A stretch of DNA of 64,000 nucleotides from Flagellimonas oceani (GTDB lineage Bacteria; Bacteroidota; Bacteroidia; Flavobacteriales; Flavobacteriaceae). A program made the translations under genes and the position numbers. Below, piece after piece: positions 8,748 through 17,134 of this stretch; within the stretch, counting starts at the first letter, position 1, and the number at the start of each line of letters is the position of its first letter. The notes under the pieces are model-generated. The model made no database searches. It was given only the letters and a program-made list of their open reading frames with translations, and was not told the origin of the DNA. The stretch is taken from the NCBI RefSeq assembly GCF_011068285.1, contig NZ_CP049616.1, forward strand, positions 3,018,501-3,082,500, read 5' to 3'.

Positions 8748-9542
8748 TTACACCAAGTGTTCGCCACCATCCACAGGAATCACCGTTCCCGTAATCCAAG
8801 CGGCTTCGTCCTTTGTTAGCAAATAAACAACGTTGGCCACATCCTCAGGAGTAGTCAAACGTTTATTGGGATTTCGTTTTAAGGTATATTGTATAATTTT
8901 TTCACTTCCGGGAATCATGCGCAAAGATGTCGTATCCGTTACCCCTGCCTGGATACAGTTGGCCCTGATTCCGTAGGGCGCAAACTCAAAGGCTATATTT
9001 CTGGTAATGGCCTCAAGGGTCACTTTCGCCGCAGAAACAGCTGCGTAGCTGCGCCATGCCTTGGAATTGCCTTCACTGGTAAAACTGACTATTCGAGCGT
9101 CGGATGCGAAAAGCTTTGCTTCAAATATTTCTTTGGTCCAATCGTACAAACTAATGCCCATTGCTTGAATGGTCAAGGTAAAATCATCATGCTTTAGCTC
9201 CGATTCCCCATCCGATACCATGGGTTTTAGGTTGCCCTTGGCAACACTGTGCACCATGGCGCGTATCTTGTGGTTATTCCCCAGAATTGATTTCAATTCT
9301 TGGATCAGCGCCTCCCTTTTCTGGGGATTGAAAGCATCTGTGTTGAATGCTTTACACTGAACGCCCTCTTGCTCCATCACTTTAAACTCTTCGAGAATTG
9401 CTTCTTCCTGCATTCGGGGACTGCGATATACCACACAAATGTTCATGCCGTGTTTGGCCAATTTTTTTGCCGTTGCCAGACCCAGTCCACTACTGCCGCC
9501 GAGTATTAAGGCCCAATAATTTTTATCTGTAAATTCTTTCAT
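8748..9542 (-). CDS. SDR-family enoyl-ACP reductase, FabL-like
   Basis: A 264-residue short-chain dehydrogenase/reductase. The nucleotide site reads LGGSSGLGLATA near residue 15. The catalytic region is SYAAVSAAKVTLEAITRN, which gives Tyr-x6-Lys. That spacing is the mark of enoyl-ACP reductases (FabI/FabL). Classical ketoreductases such as FabG have Tyr-x3-Lys. The C-terminal PVDGG and the GIRANCIQAG segment also recall FabL. I therefore prefer enoyl reductase, though annotation pipelines may call it FabG. The ATG at 9542 was chosen over an in-frame codon at 9665 because it sits one base past the stop of the type III PKS gene, and the upstream extension would overlap that gene. Confidence 0.75.
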   Translation of the reverse strand: MKEFTDKNYWALILGGSSGLGLATAKKLAKHGMNICVVYRSPRMQEEAILEEFKVMEQEGVQCKAFNTDAFNPQKREALIQELKSILGNNHKIRAMVHSVAKGNLKPMVSDGESELKHDDFTLTIQAMGISLYDWTKEIFEAKLFASDARIVSFTSEGNSKAWRSYAAVSAAKVTLEAITRNIAFEFAPYGIRANCIQAGVTDTTSLRMIPGSEKIIQYTLKRNPNKRLTTPEDVANVVYLLTKDEAAWITGTVIPVDGGEHLV

Positions 9543-9543
9543 A

Positions 9544-10596
9544 TCACCACTCCAATAATATTCGCTGAGCAGAAAACCCAGGTCCAAAACTGAGCATAAT
9601 GCCCGTATCTCCTTTTGGTAATTTTCGGTCCATAAATCGTTCCAACACATAAAGTACCGTAGCACTGCTCATATTCCCGTACAATCTCAAAACCTCTTTG
9701 GTGTCATCTATATTTTTCCCCAAGGCACCGAAAAGATCCTCAACCGTTTGGACAATTTTCTTGCCCCCTGGATGAAACACCAAATGATCCACGTTGGCAA
9801 TGGTTAGGCCATTACGCTCCAAAAAAGGATGAATGATATCCGGGAAGTGATCTGCAATGGTCTGCGGAACGGACTGGTCCAAGACCATTTGTAGACCGCT
9901 ATTCCTCAATCTAAACCCCATCATATGCTCTGCATCATAGAAATGGTACATGGCTTCATCCTTGATTTCTGGACCAACCTCATCTTCGTAAGATGATAAA
10001 ATGACACTGGCACAACCATCACCAAATATGGCTGCACTCACGATATTGACCATCGAATAATCATCGAGCTGAAACGTTGCCGTGGGCGATTCCACCGCAA
10101 TAACGGCAGCCCGCTTGTTGGGGTTCGCCTTTAAAAAATTCTTAGCGTACAAAATCCCCGATACTCCTGCAGCACACCCCATCTCGGTTACCGGCAACCG
10201 CACAATGTCCTGTTTCAGCTTTAACCGGTTGATCAAATAGGCATCCAAGGAAGGAATCATAATGCCGGTGCAACTCACCGTGATAATGTAGTCCAAATCC
10301 GTTGGTTCAAGATTCCCCTTTTGCAAAGCTTTCAAAAGGCTCTTTTCCGCCAATTTTATGGATTCTTGGGTGTAAATGTCATTTTTTTCCTCAAATGAGG
10401 TCTTTAAAAACACTTCTTCTGGCGCCATGATGGAATAGCGCTTATCCACCGCGGCGTTCTCAAAAATCTTAAGGACTTTTCGCCTAAAGCGTTCCTCTTG
10501 CCCTTGGAGCCAAAGCTCTACGTAAGGTAAAATATCCTTGGTTTCCCTGCTATATTTTGGTAGTTGCTTTGCAACCGAGGTGATTTTTACTGCCAT
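9544..10596 (-). CDS. Type III polyketide synthase (chalcone-synthase family)
   Basis: A 350-residue homodimer-type condensing enzyme with the full Cys-His-Asn triad: Cys141 in VTEMGCAAGVSGI, His275 in DHLVFHPGGKKIV and Asn308 in RLYGNMSSATVLYVL. The C-terminal SFGPGFSAQRILLEW matches the family's GFGPG loop. These enzymes extend an acyl starter with malonyl-CoA and cyclise it to resorcinol, pyrone or related rings. Here dedicated fatty-acid genes lie immediately downstream. The start abuts the methyltransferase stop and the stop is one base from the reductase start. This is comparable in logic to the ars and srs phenolic-lipid loci, which supply or tailor alkylresorcinols. Starter and ring type are inference. 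Confidence 0.9.
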   Translation of the reverse strand: MAVKITSVAKQLPKYSRETKDILPYVELWLQGQEERFRRKVLKIFENAAVDKRYSIMAPEEVFLKTSFEEKNDIYTQESIKLAEKSLLKALQKGNLEPTDLDYIITVSCTGIMIPSLDAYLINRLKLKQDIVRLPVTEMGCAAGVSGILYAKNFLKANPNKRAAVIAVESPTATFQLDDYSMVNIVSAAIFGDGCASVILSSYEDEVGPEIKDEAMYHFYDAEHMMGFRLRNSGLQMVLDQSVPQTIADHFPDIIHPFLERNGLTIANVDHLVFHPGGKKIVQTVEDLFGALGKNIDDTKEVLRLYGNMSSATVLYVLERFMDRKLPKGDTGIMLSFGPGFSAQRILLEW

Positions 10597-11307
10597 TTAA
10601 GGTTTAATTAGCCATTGGTAGCGGAAAGCCCATTTCCAACTAATTTTAGAGTTAAGGTTAAGTTGACTTGATATTTGTTCGATTTCCTTTCGCTTGAAGG
10701 CTCTTAAAATGGATGTCAATCCGTCCTGCACAATCATGTGGTTGGAAATGACAAGGCCCAATAATCTGAACAATCCATAAGCCGTGCTGCTGCGATGTAG
10801 GTCATTGATGACCACCCCCAGCTTGGCTTTTGTGGTCACCTCCTTTAATAGGGCATGGATTTCATCTTCATTCAAATGATGCAAAAACAAGGTTGAAAGC
10901 ACAATATCGTACTCCATAGCTCGGAACTCTTCTGAAAAAACATCCACACTCCTAAATGATAGCTCTTCGTAGGCCACGGATAATTCATCGGCGTACTCGA
11001 TAGCATCTTGGTTCGCATCAATGCCAATAAGTTCGAAGGAGTAGTTGTGCTTTCGTCCAAAATCTGCAATCAATCTCAAAATATCACCATGTCCACAACC
11101 CAAATCCACGATGGTCAATACCTTGTCCTTAGGTTGATTTTTCAAGAGTTGGCGAAGGCCATTCAAGGTTACATGGTTGCCACCCAGCCACTTGTTTATT
11201 TTTCCAAGCTTGTCCAAAGTATCGCGAAGCAATTCGCCCTTCATGGAAAAATCGTCCATTAATTCTGTGGCATCACTTCTGTATGTGGTGTTTAAAAAAA
11301 AGCTCAT
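10597..11307 (-). CDS. Class I SAM-dependent methyltransferase
   Basis: A 236-residue Rossmann-fold methyltransferase. Motif I is TIVDLGCGHGDILRLIA at residues 66-81, and the acidic residue closing strand 2 is in LIGIDANQDA. Motif IV-like sequence DIVLSTLFLHHL follows, as in ubiquinone/menaquinone-type methyltransferases. Its ATG overlaps the stop of the FAD oxidoreductase by one base and its stop abuts the type III PKS start. It is a likely O- or C-methyltransferase acting on the phenolic product. It is not of the membrane isoprenylcysteine-methyltransferase type used by the srs locus, so any resemblance to that pathway is one of role and not of homology. Confidence 0.82.
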   Translation of the reverse strand: MSFFLNTTYRSDATELMDDFSMKGELLRDTLDKLGKINKWLGGNHVTLNGLRQLLKNQPKDKVLTIVDLGCGHGDILRLIADFGRKHNYSFELIGIDANQDAIEYADELSVAYEELSFRSVDVFSEEFRAMEYDIVLSTLFLHHLNEDEIHALLKEVTTKAKLGVVINDLHRSSTAYGLFRLLGLVISNHMIVQDGLTSILRAFKRKEIEQISSQLNLNSKISWKWAFRYQWLIKP

Positions 11308-12437
11308 TAAACTTGTATGGGTTTACCATGGGTTATCCGTATGATCGACGGTATTAAAAAAGGCATTCCCCTTAAAACTAGCAGTAATTTTGGTGCCAAC
11401 CAATCTTGTCGGAATAAATAGGCAATGCCATGTCCCACTTTTAACCTAAAACTGAATGTTCTTTTCCAAGCCGTAGCATATTTTCGCTCCAATTCTGCTC
11501 GCGTTTGTTTTTTGTTTTGAAGATAGTCAATAATAAGGTTCGATGCCAAATGTGCGCTTCGAATCGCCATGGCCATGCCATTTCCGCACAATGGGTGAAT
11601 CATTCCGGCTGAATCCCCACACATGATCATATGATTTTCGATAGGCTTTTTGGTCGCAAAGGAAATTTGACTGATGGTCAATGGTTGTTCAAATTCGGGA
11701 TTTGAATGCTGAAACACCTCCTTGAGCGCCCTGTTTTTAAATAAGACCTTATCTTGGAAGTCATCAATATCCTTGTACGTTTTGAATGCTGCGTAACTGG
11801 TGATATAGCATAGATTGATATGTTCCTTCTCCACCTTGGAAACACCACAATATCCCCCTTTAAAATTATGAAGTGCTACCTTATTTTTGGGAAAATCTCC
11901 TGATACATGAATTTTCACCCCTAAGTATGGTGATTTTTTGCTGATGAAGTTACGCTGGAACTTCAGGTCCAGATTAGATCGTTTTCCAAAGGCACCAATA
12001 GTGATTTTAGAGGTAAAACTTTGACCTTTTTTGGTTTGAACCTGAAACATATCATCCGTAAAAAGGACATCGACCACAGTATCCTCAACTACCGAAACAC
12101 TATGCTTTAGTGCCAGTCGATACAGCCTAAAGTCCATTTCGTATCTACTAATGCCAAATCCACCCAACGGTAATTTGGCTTTCATGGTTTTGTTGTTGTG
12201 GGTGGTGAGCTCAAAATCAGAAATGCGTTGGGCCCCAAATTCGAAAGGGTCAAAACCAAGATAGTTGAGATAAGGCAATACTTCGTTTGAGACGTATTCC
12301 CCACAGACCTTATGCTTTGGATAACTGTTTTTTTCGATGATAAGAACTTGAAATTGATGTTTTGCCAAGTGAATGGCACTGGTTAAACCCGCCAAACCGC
12401 CTCCTACAATAATCACATCAAACCGTTGACTTGTCAT
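11307..12437 (-). CDS. FAD-dependent oxidoreductase, geranylgeranyl-reductase/hydroxylase-like
   Basis: A 376-residue flavoprotein. The N-terminal dinucleotide-binding motif is DVIIVGGGLAGLTSAIHLA (residues 7-25), followed by IIEKNSYPKHKVCGEYVS. The second FAD motif GDSAGMIHPLCGNGMAMA lies near residues 275-292. This architecture covers aromatic hydroxylases, flavin halogenases and geranylgeranyl reductases. The halogenase W-x-W-x-I-P motif is not visible. As first gene of the operon next to a methyltransferase and a type III PKS, a hydroxylase that oxidises a resorcinol ring (possibly to a quinone) is the most natural guess. A reductase role cannot be excluded from sequence alone. Confidence 0.8.
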   Translation of the reverse strand: MTSQRFDVIIVGGGLAGLTSAIHLAKHQFQVLIIEKNSYPKHKVCGEYVSNEVLPYLNYLGFDPFEFGAQRISDFELTTHNNKTMKAKLPLGGFGISRYEMDFRLYRLALKHSVSVVEDTVVDVLFTDDMFQVQTKKGQSFTSKITIGAFGKRSNLDLKFQRNFISKKSPYLGVKIHVSGDFPKNKVALHNFKGGYCGVSKVEKEHINLCYITSYAAFKTYKDIDDFQDKVLFKNRALKEVFQHSNPEFEQPLTISQISFATKKPIENHMIMCGDSAGMIHPLCGNGMAMAIRSAHLASNLIIDYLQNKKQTRAELERKYATAWKRTFSFRLKVGHGIAYLFRQDWLAPKLLLVLRGMPFLIPSIIRITHGKPIQV

Positions 12438-12697
12438 TTAAAAACCTTGTTATTGCACCTTGTCGAAGAGAATTGTTTTACCTACAACAAACGAAAACAT
12501 CCATTGTACCGTGTTCCGTAAATTTAAGGAATAAACCAGTGCTTTACAGTTTGAAGAAAGAATATAGTCCTTGGTCAGGGCTAAAAACAAAAAAACCTTC
12601 GACCAATTTTTCTATGTAATGGCATTATCCCACAATTTTGCTTATCGAAATACGTCATCATTGGGTTGGCAAGCAATACTTTTATAAAAAATTGGAG

Positions 12698-14191
12698 TTA
12701 TTCCTCACCAATATGTTTTTTATAAAATGTCCACGCTTCCCTTGCCACATCTATGCCCAATTCCAATCCGGCAATATTCTCGGATTGAATGTGATACCCT
12801 CCTAAAACACGGGAAATACCGGCCATTTGGGCTGTTTCCGTGAATGTGGGGAACTTCAGCGTTATGGTGTCTCCTAAATTATCAGGCTCTGTCAATGCCC
12901 CGGCAACCAGTTGGGTCTCGTACCCGAATTTATCACTACCTGTCCAAAGCTTTAGTGCTTCGGCACATCCGCCGCTAATGGTACTGTGACCAGAAGTGTA
13001 GCTCGGAAATGGAGGACATAAAAATGTATCCGGAGAATAGGGCCTCCACTGTCCACCATCCATTTCAATCATACCTTTACCTACCCCGCCCCAACCTTTT
13101 ATTGTTTTCCCGGAATAATATTCATGAACCAAAGCGAACGGCCTGGCAAAGTCATAATACATTTTACTGTCCCACGATGCAATAAATGCATCCATGGCAA
13201 CAACTTGGTTATAAAATAACATTTTTACATCTTGATCCAAGGTGTGATTATCCCGTTTGGATACTTCTTGGGCAAAATTCAACCAGTGGCCAGCCTGCTG
13301 GACAGATTGTGGGCCGTCCCTCATGAACTCCACCAACGCTTTTTGATAATCCGAAAGGTTTGCCTGAAGCTCCACAACTTCTTGCACTTCTTTTTGCAAT
13401 TGCTCTGAACCGATCTTTGGAGGCGGTCCTGGACGAAATTGATCCCCTGACTTGAGGGAAACCGGTGCTACCCTATCCCAAAAAGGAGTTAGGCAGGCAG
13501 GAGCAAACTTTCCCCCCTTGCCATCTGAAAAATATTTTGGCTGCCAGCGATTTGGGTCGACATTGGAATTCGCCGAATTTACCGGTTCGTACCCTGTATA
13601 ATTGAAATACGGTTTTCCGTTGGAACCTTCTTCTTCTCCATATTGATTGGCACCGTCCCCTTTTCTAGCCTCTATGACTGCCTTTGCGGCCAAATTTCCG
13701 ATTCCTTCGGGCGTATTGGGGTCCAACGATTCGTTATTTGGATCTAGCCCAAGCTCCACCATAAAATCGTTGAAAAGTTCTTTGTCCGAATAATAATATT
13801 CGTTTAAAGCCCTAAAAGCCGCGTAACTTATGGCTATTTGTTTATTTTCCAACGTATGTTCACTTTGTGGTCTCCTATCAACACCTTCCAAATAAACCGG
13901 TATCGCTTTCCCATCATAACGGCTCCATGCATCAAAAATAGCCACGAAGGTCAATCCCAAAAATCGTGAGGTTATTGTTGGTCTTGGATTGAATTTTTCA
14001 GTATCATTAGCCGTTGCCAACAAAGCTATCTCGCTCCATTTATGGGCAATATTGTTCTCTCCCAAAGGTTGCTTGGACACTGTTTGTTCCATTTCCTCTG
14101 TTCCTTTTTGGGCCTTATCTCCCTTACAACCAAAAAGAATCAGGGTGGAAAAAGCAATTCCAATATATTTCAGTTTAAGTTTCGTATTCAT
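12698..14191 (-). CDS. Vanadium-dependent haloperoxidase-like lipoprotein (PAP2 superfamily)
   Basis: A 497-residue lipoprotein (signal peptide with LILFGCKGD, lipidated Cys22). All three parts of the vanadate/phosphate-binding signature are present: Lys343 and Arg350 in KMYYDFARP, Ser400-Gly401-His402 in YTSGHSTISGG, and Arg461 and His467 in SRVLGGYH. The fold is shared by vanadium haloperoxidases and PAP2 phosphatases. The long N-terminal region of about 340 residues and the overall size favour the bacterial haloperoxidase-like group over small phosphatases. It lies at the 3' end of the PUL genes and 260 bases before the polyketide operon, so it may belong to either. Whether it oxidises halide, and which, cannot be read from the sequence. 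Confidence 0.75.
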   Translation of the reverse strand: MNTKLKLKYIGIAFSTLILFGCKGDKAQKGTEEMEQTVSKQPLGENNIAHKWSEIALLATANDTEKFNPRPTITSRFLGLTFVAIFDAWSRYDGKAIPVYLEGVDRRPQSEHTLENKQIAISYAAFRALNEYYYSDKELFNDFMVELGLDPNNESLDPNTPEGIGNLAAKAVIEARKGDGANQYGEEEGSNGKPYFNYTGYEPVNSANSNVDPNRWQPKYFSDGKGGKFAPACLTPFWDRVAPVSLKSGDQFRPGPPPKIGSEQLQKEVQEVVELQANLSDYQKALVEFMRDGPQSVQQAGHWLNFAQEVSKRDNHTLDQDVKMLFYNQVVAMDAFIASWDSKMYYDFARPFALVHEYYSGKTIKGWGGVGKGMIEMDGGQWRPYSPDTFLCPPFPSYTSGHSTISGGCAEALKLWTGSDKFGYETQLVAGALTEPDNLGDTITLKFPTFTETAQMAGISRVLGGYHIQSENIAGLELGIDVAREAWTFYKKHIGEE

Positions 14192-14252
14192 TTTATATCA
14201 TTATTTTAATTTCCTAGATGCCAACTGGCACTCATACATATTAAGTAAAAGC

Positions 14253-14264
14253 CTTAATATTAAG
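14253..14264. promoter_or_regulatory. 12-bp palindrome upstream of haloperoxidase-like gene
   Basis: CTTAATATTAAG is a perfect 12-bp palindrome. Its right half repeats a nearby ATATTAAGTAAA as ATATTAAGTCAAA, so the sequence TATTAAGT occurs twice within about 30 bases. A second imperfect palindrome TGCCAACTGGCA lies at 14219-14230. Both are between the CE6-GH97 stop and the haloperoxidase-like start, where a promoter or operator could be. The sequence is AT-rich, so a chance origin is possible. Confidence 0.25.
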
Positions 14265-14359
14265 TCAAATCTTTATTTTGAAAAACCTAAAAAGCTCCGC
14301 CTATACCGTTGCTTGAAGATTGTTTTTGATGTGTCATATTCCATTTTGTACCAGTCCAA

Positions 14360-17089
14360 TCATTCATTTTTAATTAGGATTCCCCCTTTATTTGGAATCT
14401 CGATCGAAACTTGTTTGTTTTTTTTCAATTTTACGGTAGTCGCACTGCCCATAAGTTCTTTGTTGTCCCTGTAAATCGTCAATTTTTCGCCGCTGTCCAA
14501 CATGGGTAATCTCACATCTATTTCCAGAGTTTCCTGCTGTGCATTTACTCCTGCGATATACCATTGATTTCCGTGCCTTCTTGCTAGAATTACATATTTA
14601 CCGGGATATCCATCCAAAAAAACTGTCTCGTCCCACGTAGTGGGCACGGTTCTCATGAAATCCAAAGCCCACTCCGGGGCATCTGTCAAATTATTTGGGG
14701 TAATGGCAAAAAACTGCACGGGATTTTGATAAAGTATCGCTGTTGCCAATTGAAAAATATCGCTGGTCAATCTTTTTTGACCATCCTTGTTGCCCTTGTT
14801 AAAAAACTTGTTCAGTACGGTACCGCCAAACTCCATACTGGCCACGGTATTTCTGATAAATGGATGAAGGGTGGCGTAAAGCGCTTCTTTTTCACGCACA
14901 TCTTGGGAGAAAACCAACATTTCCGAAGCCAAAACTGCTTCGCTTCCCACAAAGTTGGGAAACATTCGTTCCCATCCCCGGGGCAGGGTCGCTCCATGAA
15001 AAACTACCATTAAACCATAATCATTGGCATCTGAGAGTATATCTTCATACAATTGCATTGTGGTTTGTTTGTCACCTCCAAAAAAATCGACCTTAATTCC
15101 CTTTACCCTTACTTTGTTCAACCATTTCATTTCTTTTTTGCGGGCAACGGAAGTACTCATTTTGTTGATAGGGGTCTGAAAAGCATCGTTCCAACTTCCA
15201 TTGGAATTGTACCACAAAAACACATCTACACCCTTACCTTTTGCATAATTGATGAGCTCCTCCATGCGTTCATACCCAATCCGGCTGTCCCACCAAGCAT
15301 CTATCAGAATAAATTCATATCCCAGTTCGGCAGCGAGATCAACATATTTTATTTGATCGTCATAGTTCATGCTCACATCCTGCCAAATGATCCAGCTCCA
15401 TGTACCTCGCCCGTACTCATATTGCTTGGACGGCTCATATAATGGGTGCACCACATCAAAAGCAATTGTGGTCTCCACTATCGGCTTTAAGGTCTTCCCC
15501 ACTGTTATCGTTCTCCAAGGGGATAGACCTGGCAGCCCTATTTGGGCAGCACTGCTCCCATACCCGTTGTTTTGACGAGGATTCGGAAATTCCAAACTGT
15601 AGCCGCCGTTGTTGAAATTTCCTAAATGGGATGCTGGGTATTGACCATGTACTCCTGTCTCGGAAACCAAAACCCAAAACCCGCTTTCTGTACGGAAGAG
15701 TCCCGGGAAAACATAACCTTCAGGTGACTTATTTTCCACCATGGGCTTTTCCACCTCATAACCACTCTCATAACTGGGTGCAGTTCGGGCAAATCCGGTC
15801 ATTGGGGTCATCATTGGGGATAAAAAACTCTTGGTATCCTCCGGAAATTTGAATCCCGTTGCCTCGGATTTGACCACAGTGCTGAGATGTTCGTTCTGGG
15901 GATACATCTTATATCTAAAAGCGATATCGTTGTTTCCAATACTAAAAATTAAATCAAATGCATTTAACCCATCCTTCAAAAATGAAAAAACCGCTTCATT
16001 GGCCTTATATTCAACCTTTTCCTTCTTTATTTTGTTCATGTAATAGGTCTCGCTCATCGGGGCGATGATCAAACTATCCTTAAGAACAAGGTTTTTGGTG
16101 AAATCTCCCAAGTTGGTATCCAATCCTAAGGGAGCATCGACCACCACGGGCTTGTCACCATAAATCACATTATAAAAAGGCATTCCGTTTCTGGTGCCAA
16201 CCGTAACCTGAAGCATACTATCGGGACCTTTGGCAGTCAATGCCACATCCTTACTTTCCTGCCCTAAAACCTGTAACATTCGATGCGCATAGCGTTTTCC
16301 CAACTTTCTATATCCAGCGGCTGAAAAATGAAGTCGATCTTGAGTTCCTTCACAACCATCAGAAGGTACCACATATGCATTTGGGATAACCTGCGGCAAT
16401 GTATTTATGATGCTGTTCATACTGGCACAGGCCCCATTTTCGTCCTCGCTCAAAAGTTCCCCGGCAAGCAGGGGTGTTTGGGCAGGATCTAAATCCAGAT
16501 CTTTCAACAAGTTGTTGTAGACTTCCTTTACTTTTTGGGGCCATAAGGTATCTCCAGTGTTCGATTCCCCTTGATGCAATAAAATGCCTTTGATAACACC
16601 ATCTTTTTGGGCCTTTTTAGCCAGTTCGACCAATCTGCCATATGGATTTCCCCCATATTCATTGATCCAATTCAACATCCAGTCCGGGGCGGTCTTTACA
16701 TAACTTTTGTAATTATCCTTGTCGTAAAGTTCTATTTTACAACCTCCTACGGCTACATTGATTACCCCGATCTTCACTCCTTCTTTGGCATTTTCGGCCA
16801 TGGTGCGCCCAAAATAATCAGCGGGCGATAGCCCTGCGTTGCAATTGGCCAAAGGTGGTTTGGCGGGATACCATTCGCCCATTTTACGATTCAGGTCAGG
16901 ACAATCCATGGGACTCATCATCTCAAATCCGGCCACAGGAATTGTATCCATGGGTTCTGCCTTGGTCGCACCCTGCATATTGGATTGTCCAAAACAAAGA
17001 TATATATGGAAATCATCATCTTGGGCGAAGGTATTTGCTCCTGTCAAGAAGAAAATGGACCATACCAAAAGACCTATTGTTTTTCTCAT
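14360..17089 (-). CDS. Fusion of CE6-type acetylesterase and GH97 glycosidase
   Basis: A 909-residue secreted protein with two catalytic domains. After a signal peptide (ANTFAQ, about residue 23), residues 28-278 form an SGNH/CE6-type acetylesterase. Ser36 lies in CFGQSNMQG, HQGESN is at 172-177, and the Asp251/His254 pair lies in DRLHFSAAGY. From about residue 281 to the end is a complete GH97 domain, with the signature GIKVDFFGGDKQ (Asp668, the strand position occupied by the nucleophile in retaining alpha-galactosidase-type members), FHGATLPRGWER and PNFVGSEAVLASE. GH97 acts on alpha-gluco- or alpha-galactosides. Deacetylation and alpha-galactosyl removal on one chain fits a decorated, acetylated xylan. 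It is the last glycosidase of the minus-strand PUL. Confidence 0.85.
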   Translation of the reverse strand: MRKTIGLLVWSIFFLTGANTFAQDDDFHIYLCFGQSNMQGATKAEPMDTIPVAGFEMMSPMDCPDLNRKMGEWYPAKPPLANCNAGLSPADYFGRTMAENAKEGVKIGVINVAVGGCKIELYDKDNYKSYVKTAPDWMLNWINEYGGNPYGRLVELAKKAQKDGVIKGILLHQGESNTGDTLWPQKVKEVYNNLLKDLDLDPAQTPLLAGELLSEDENGACASMNSIINTLPQVIPNAYVVPSDGCEGTQDRLHFSAAGYRKLGKRYAHRMLQVLGQESKDVALTAKGPDSMLQVTVGTRNGMPFYNVIYGDKPVVVDAPLGLDTNLGDFTKNLVLKDSLIIAPMSETYYMNKIKKEKVEYKANEAVFSFLKDGLNAFDLIFSIGNNDIAFRYKMYPQNEHLSTVVKSEATGFKFPEDTKSFLSPMMTPMTGFARTAPSYESGYEVEKPMVENKSPEGYVFPGLFRTESGFWVLVSETGVHGQYPASHLGNFNNGGYSLEFPNPRQNNGYGSSAAQIGLPGLSPWRTITVGKTLKPIVETTIAFDVVHPLYEPSKQYEYGRGTWSWIIWQDVSMNYDDQIKYVDLAAELGYEFILIDAWWDSRIGYERMEELINYAKGKGVDVFLWYNSNGSWNDAFQTPINKMSTSVARKKEMKWLNKVRVKGIKVDFFGGDKQTTMQLYEDILSDANDYGLMVVFHGATLPRGWERMFPNFVGSEAVLASEMLVFSQDVREKEALYATLHPFIRNTVASMEFGGTVLNKFFNKGNKDGQKRLTSDIFQLATAILYQNPVQFFAITPNNLTDAPEWALDFMRTVPTTWDETVFLDGYPGKYVILARRHGNQWYIAGVNAQQETLEIDVRLPMLDSGEKLTIYRDNKELMGSATTVKLKKNKQVSIEIPNKGGILIKNE

Positions 17090-17134
17090 TTTTGCTTTTA
17101 TTTCTTTCAGATACTCTTCAAAGATGATTTTTCC

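Noticed and set aside
9543..9665. In-frame N-terminal extension of the FabL-like reductase by 41 residues.
   Set aside because: It overlaps the end of the type III PKS gene and adds residues not typical of SDR proteins. The ATG at 9542 lies one base past the PKS stop.
12571..12606. Hairpin TTGGTC...GACCAA followed by TTTTT on the plus strand.
   Set aside because: The loop is long (24 bases, only partly pairable), no plus-strand gene precedes it, and on the minus strand there is no U-tract after it. Probably chance.
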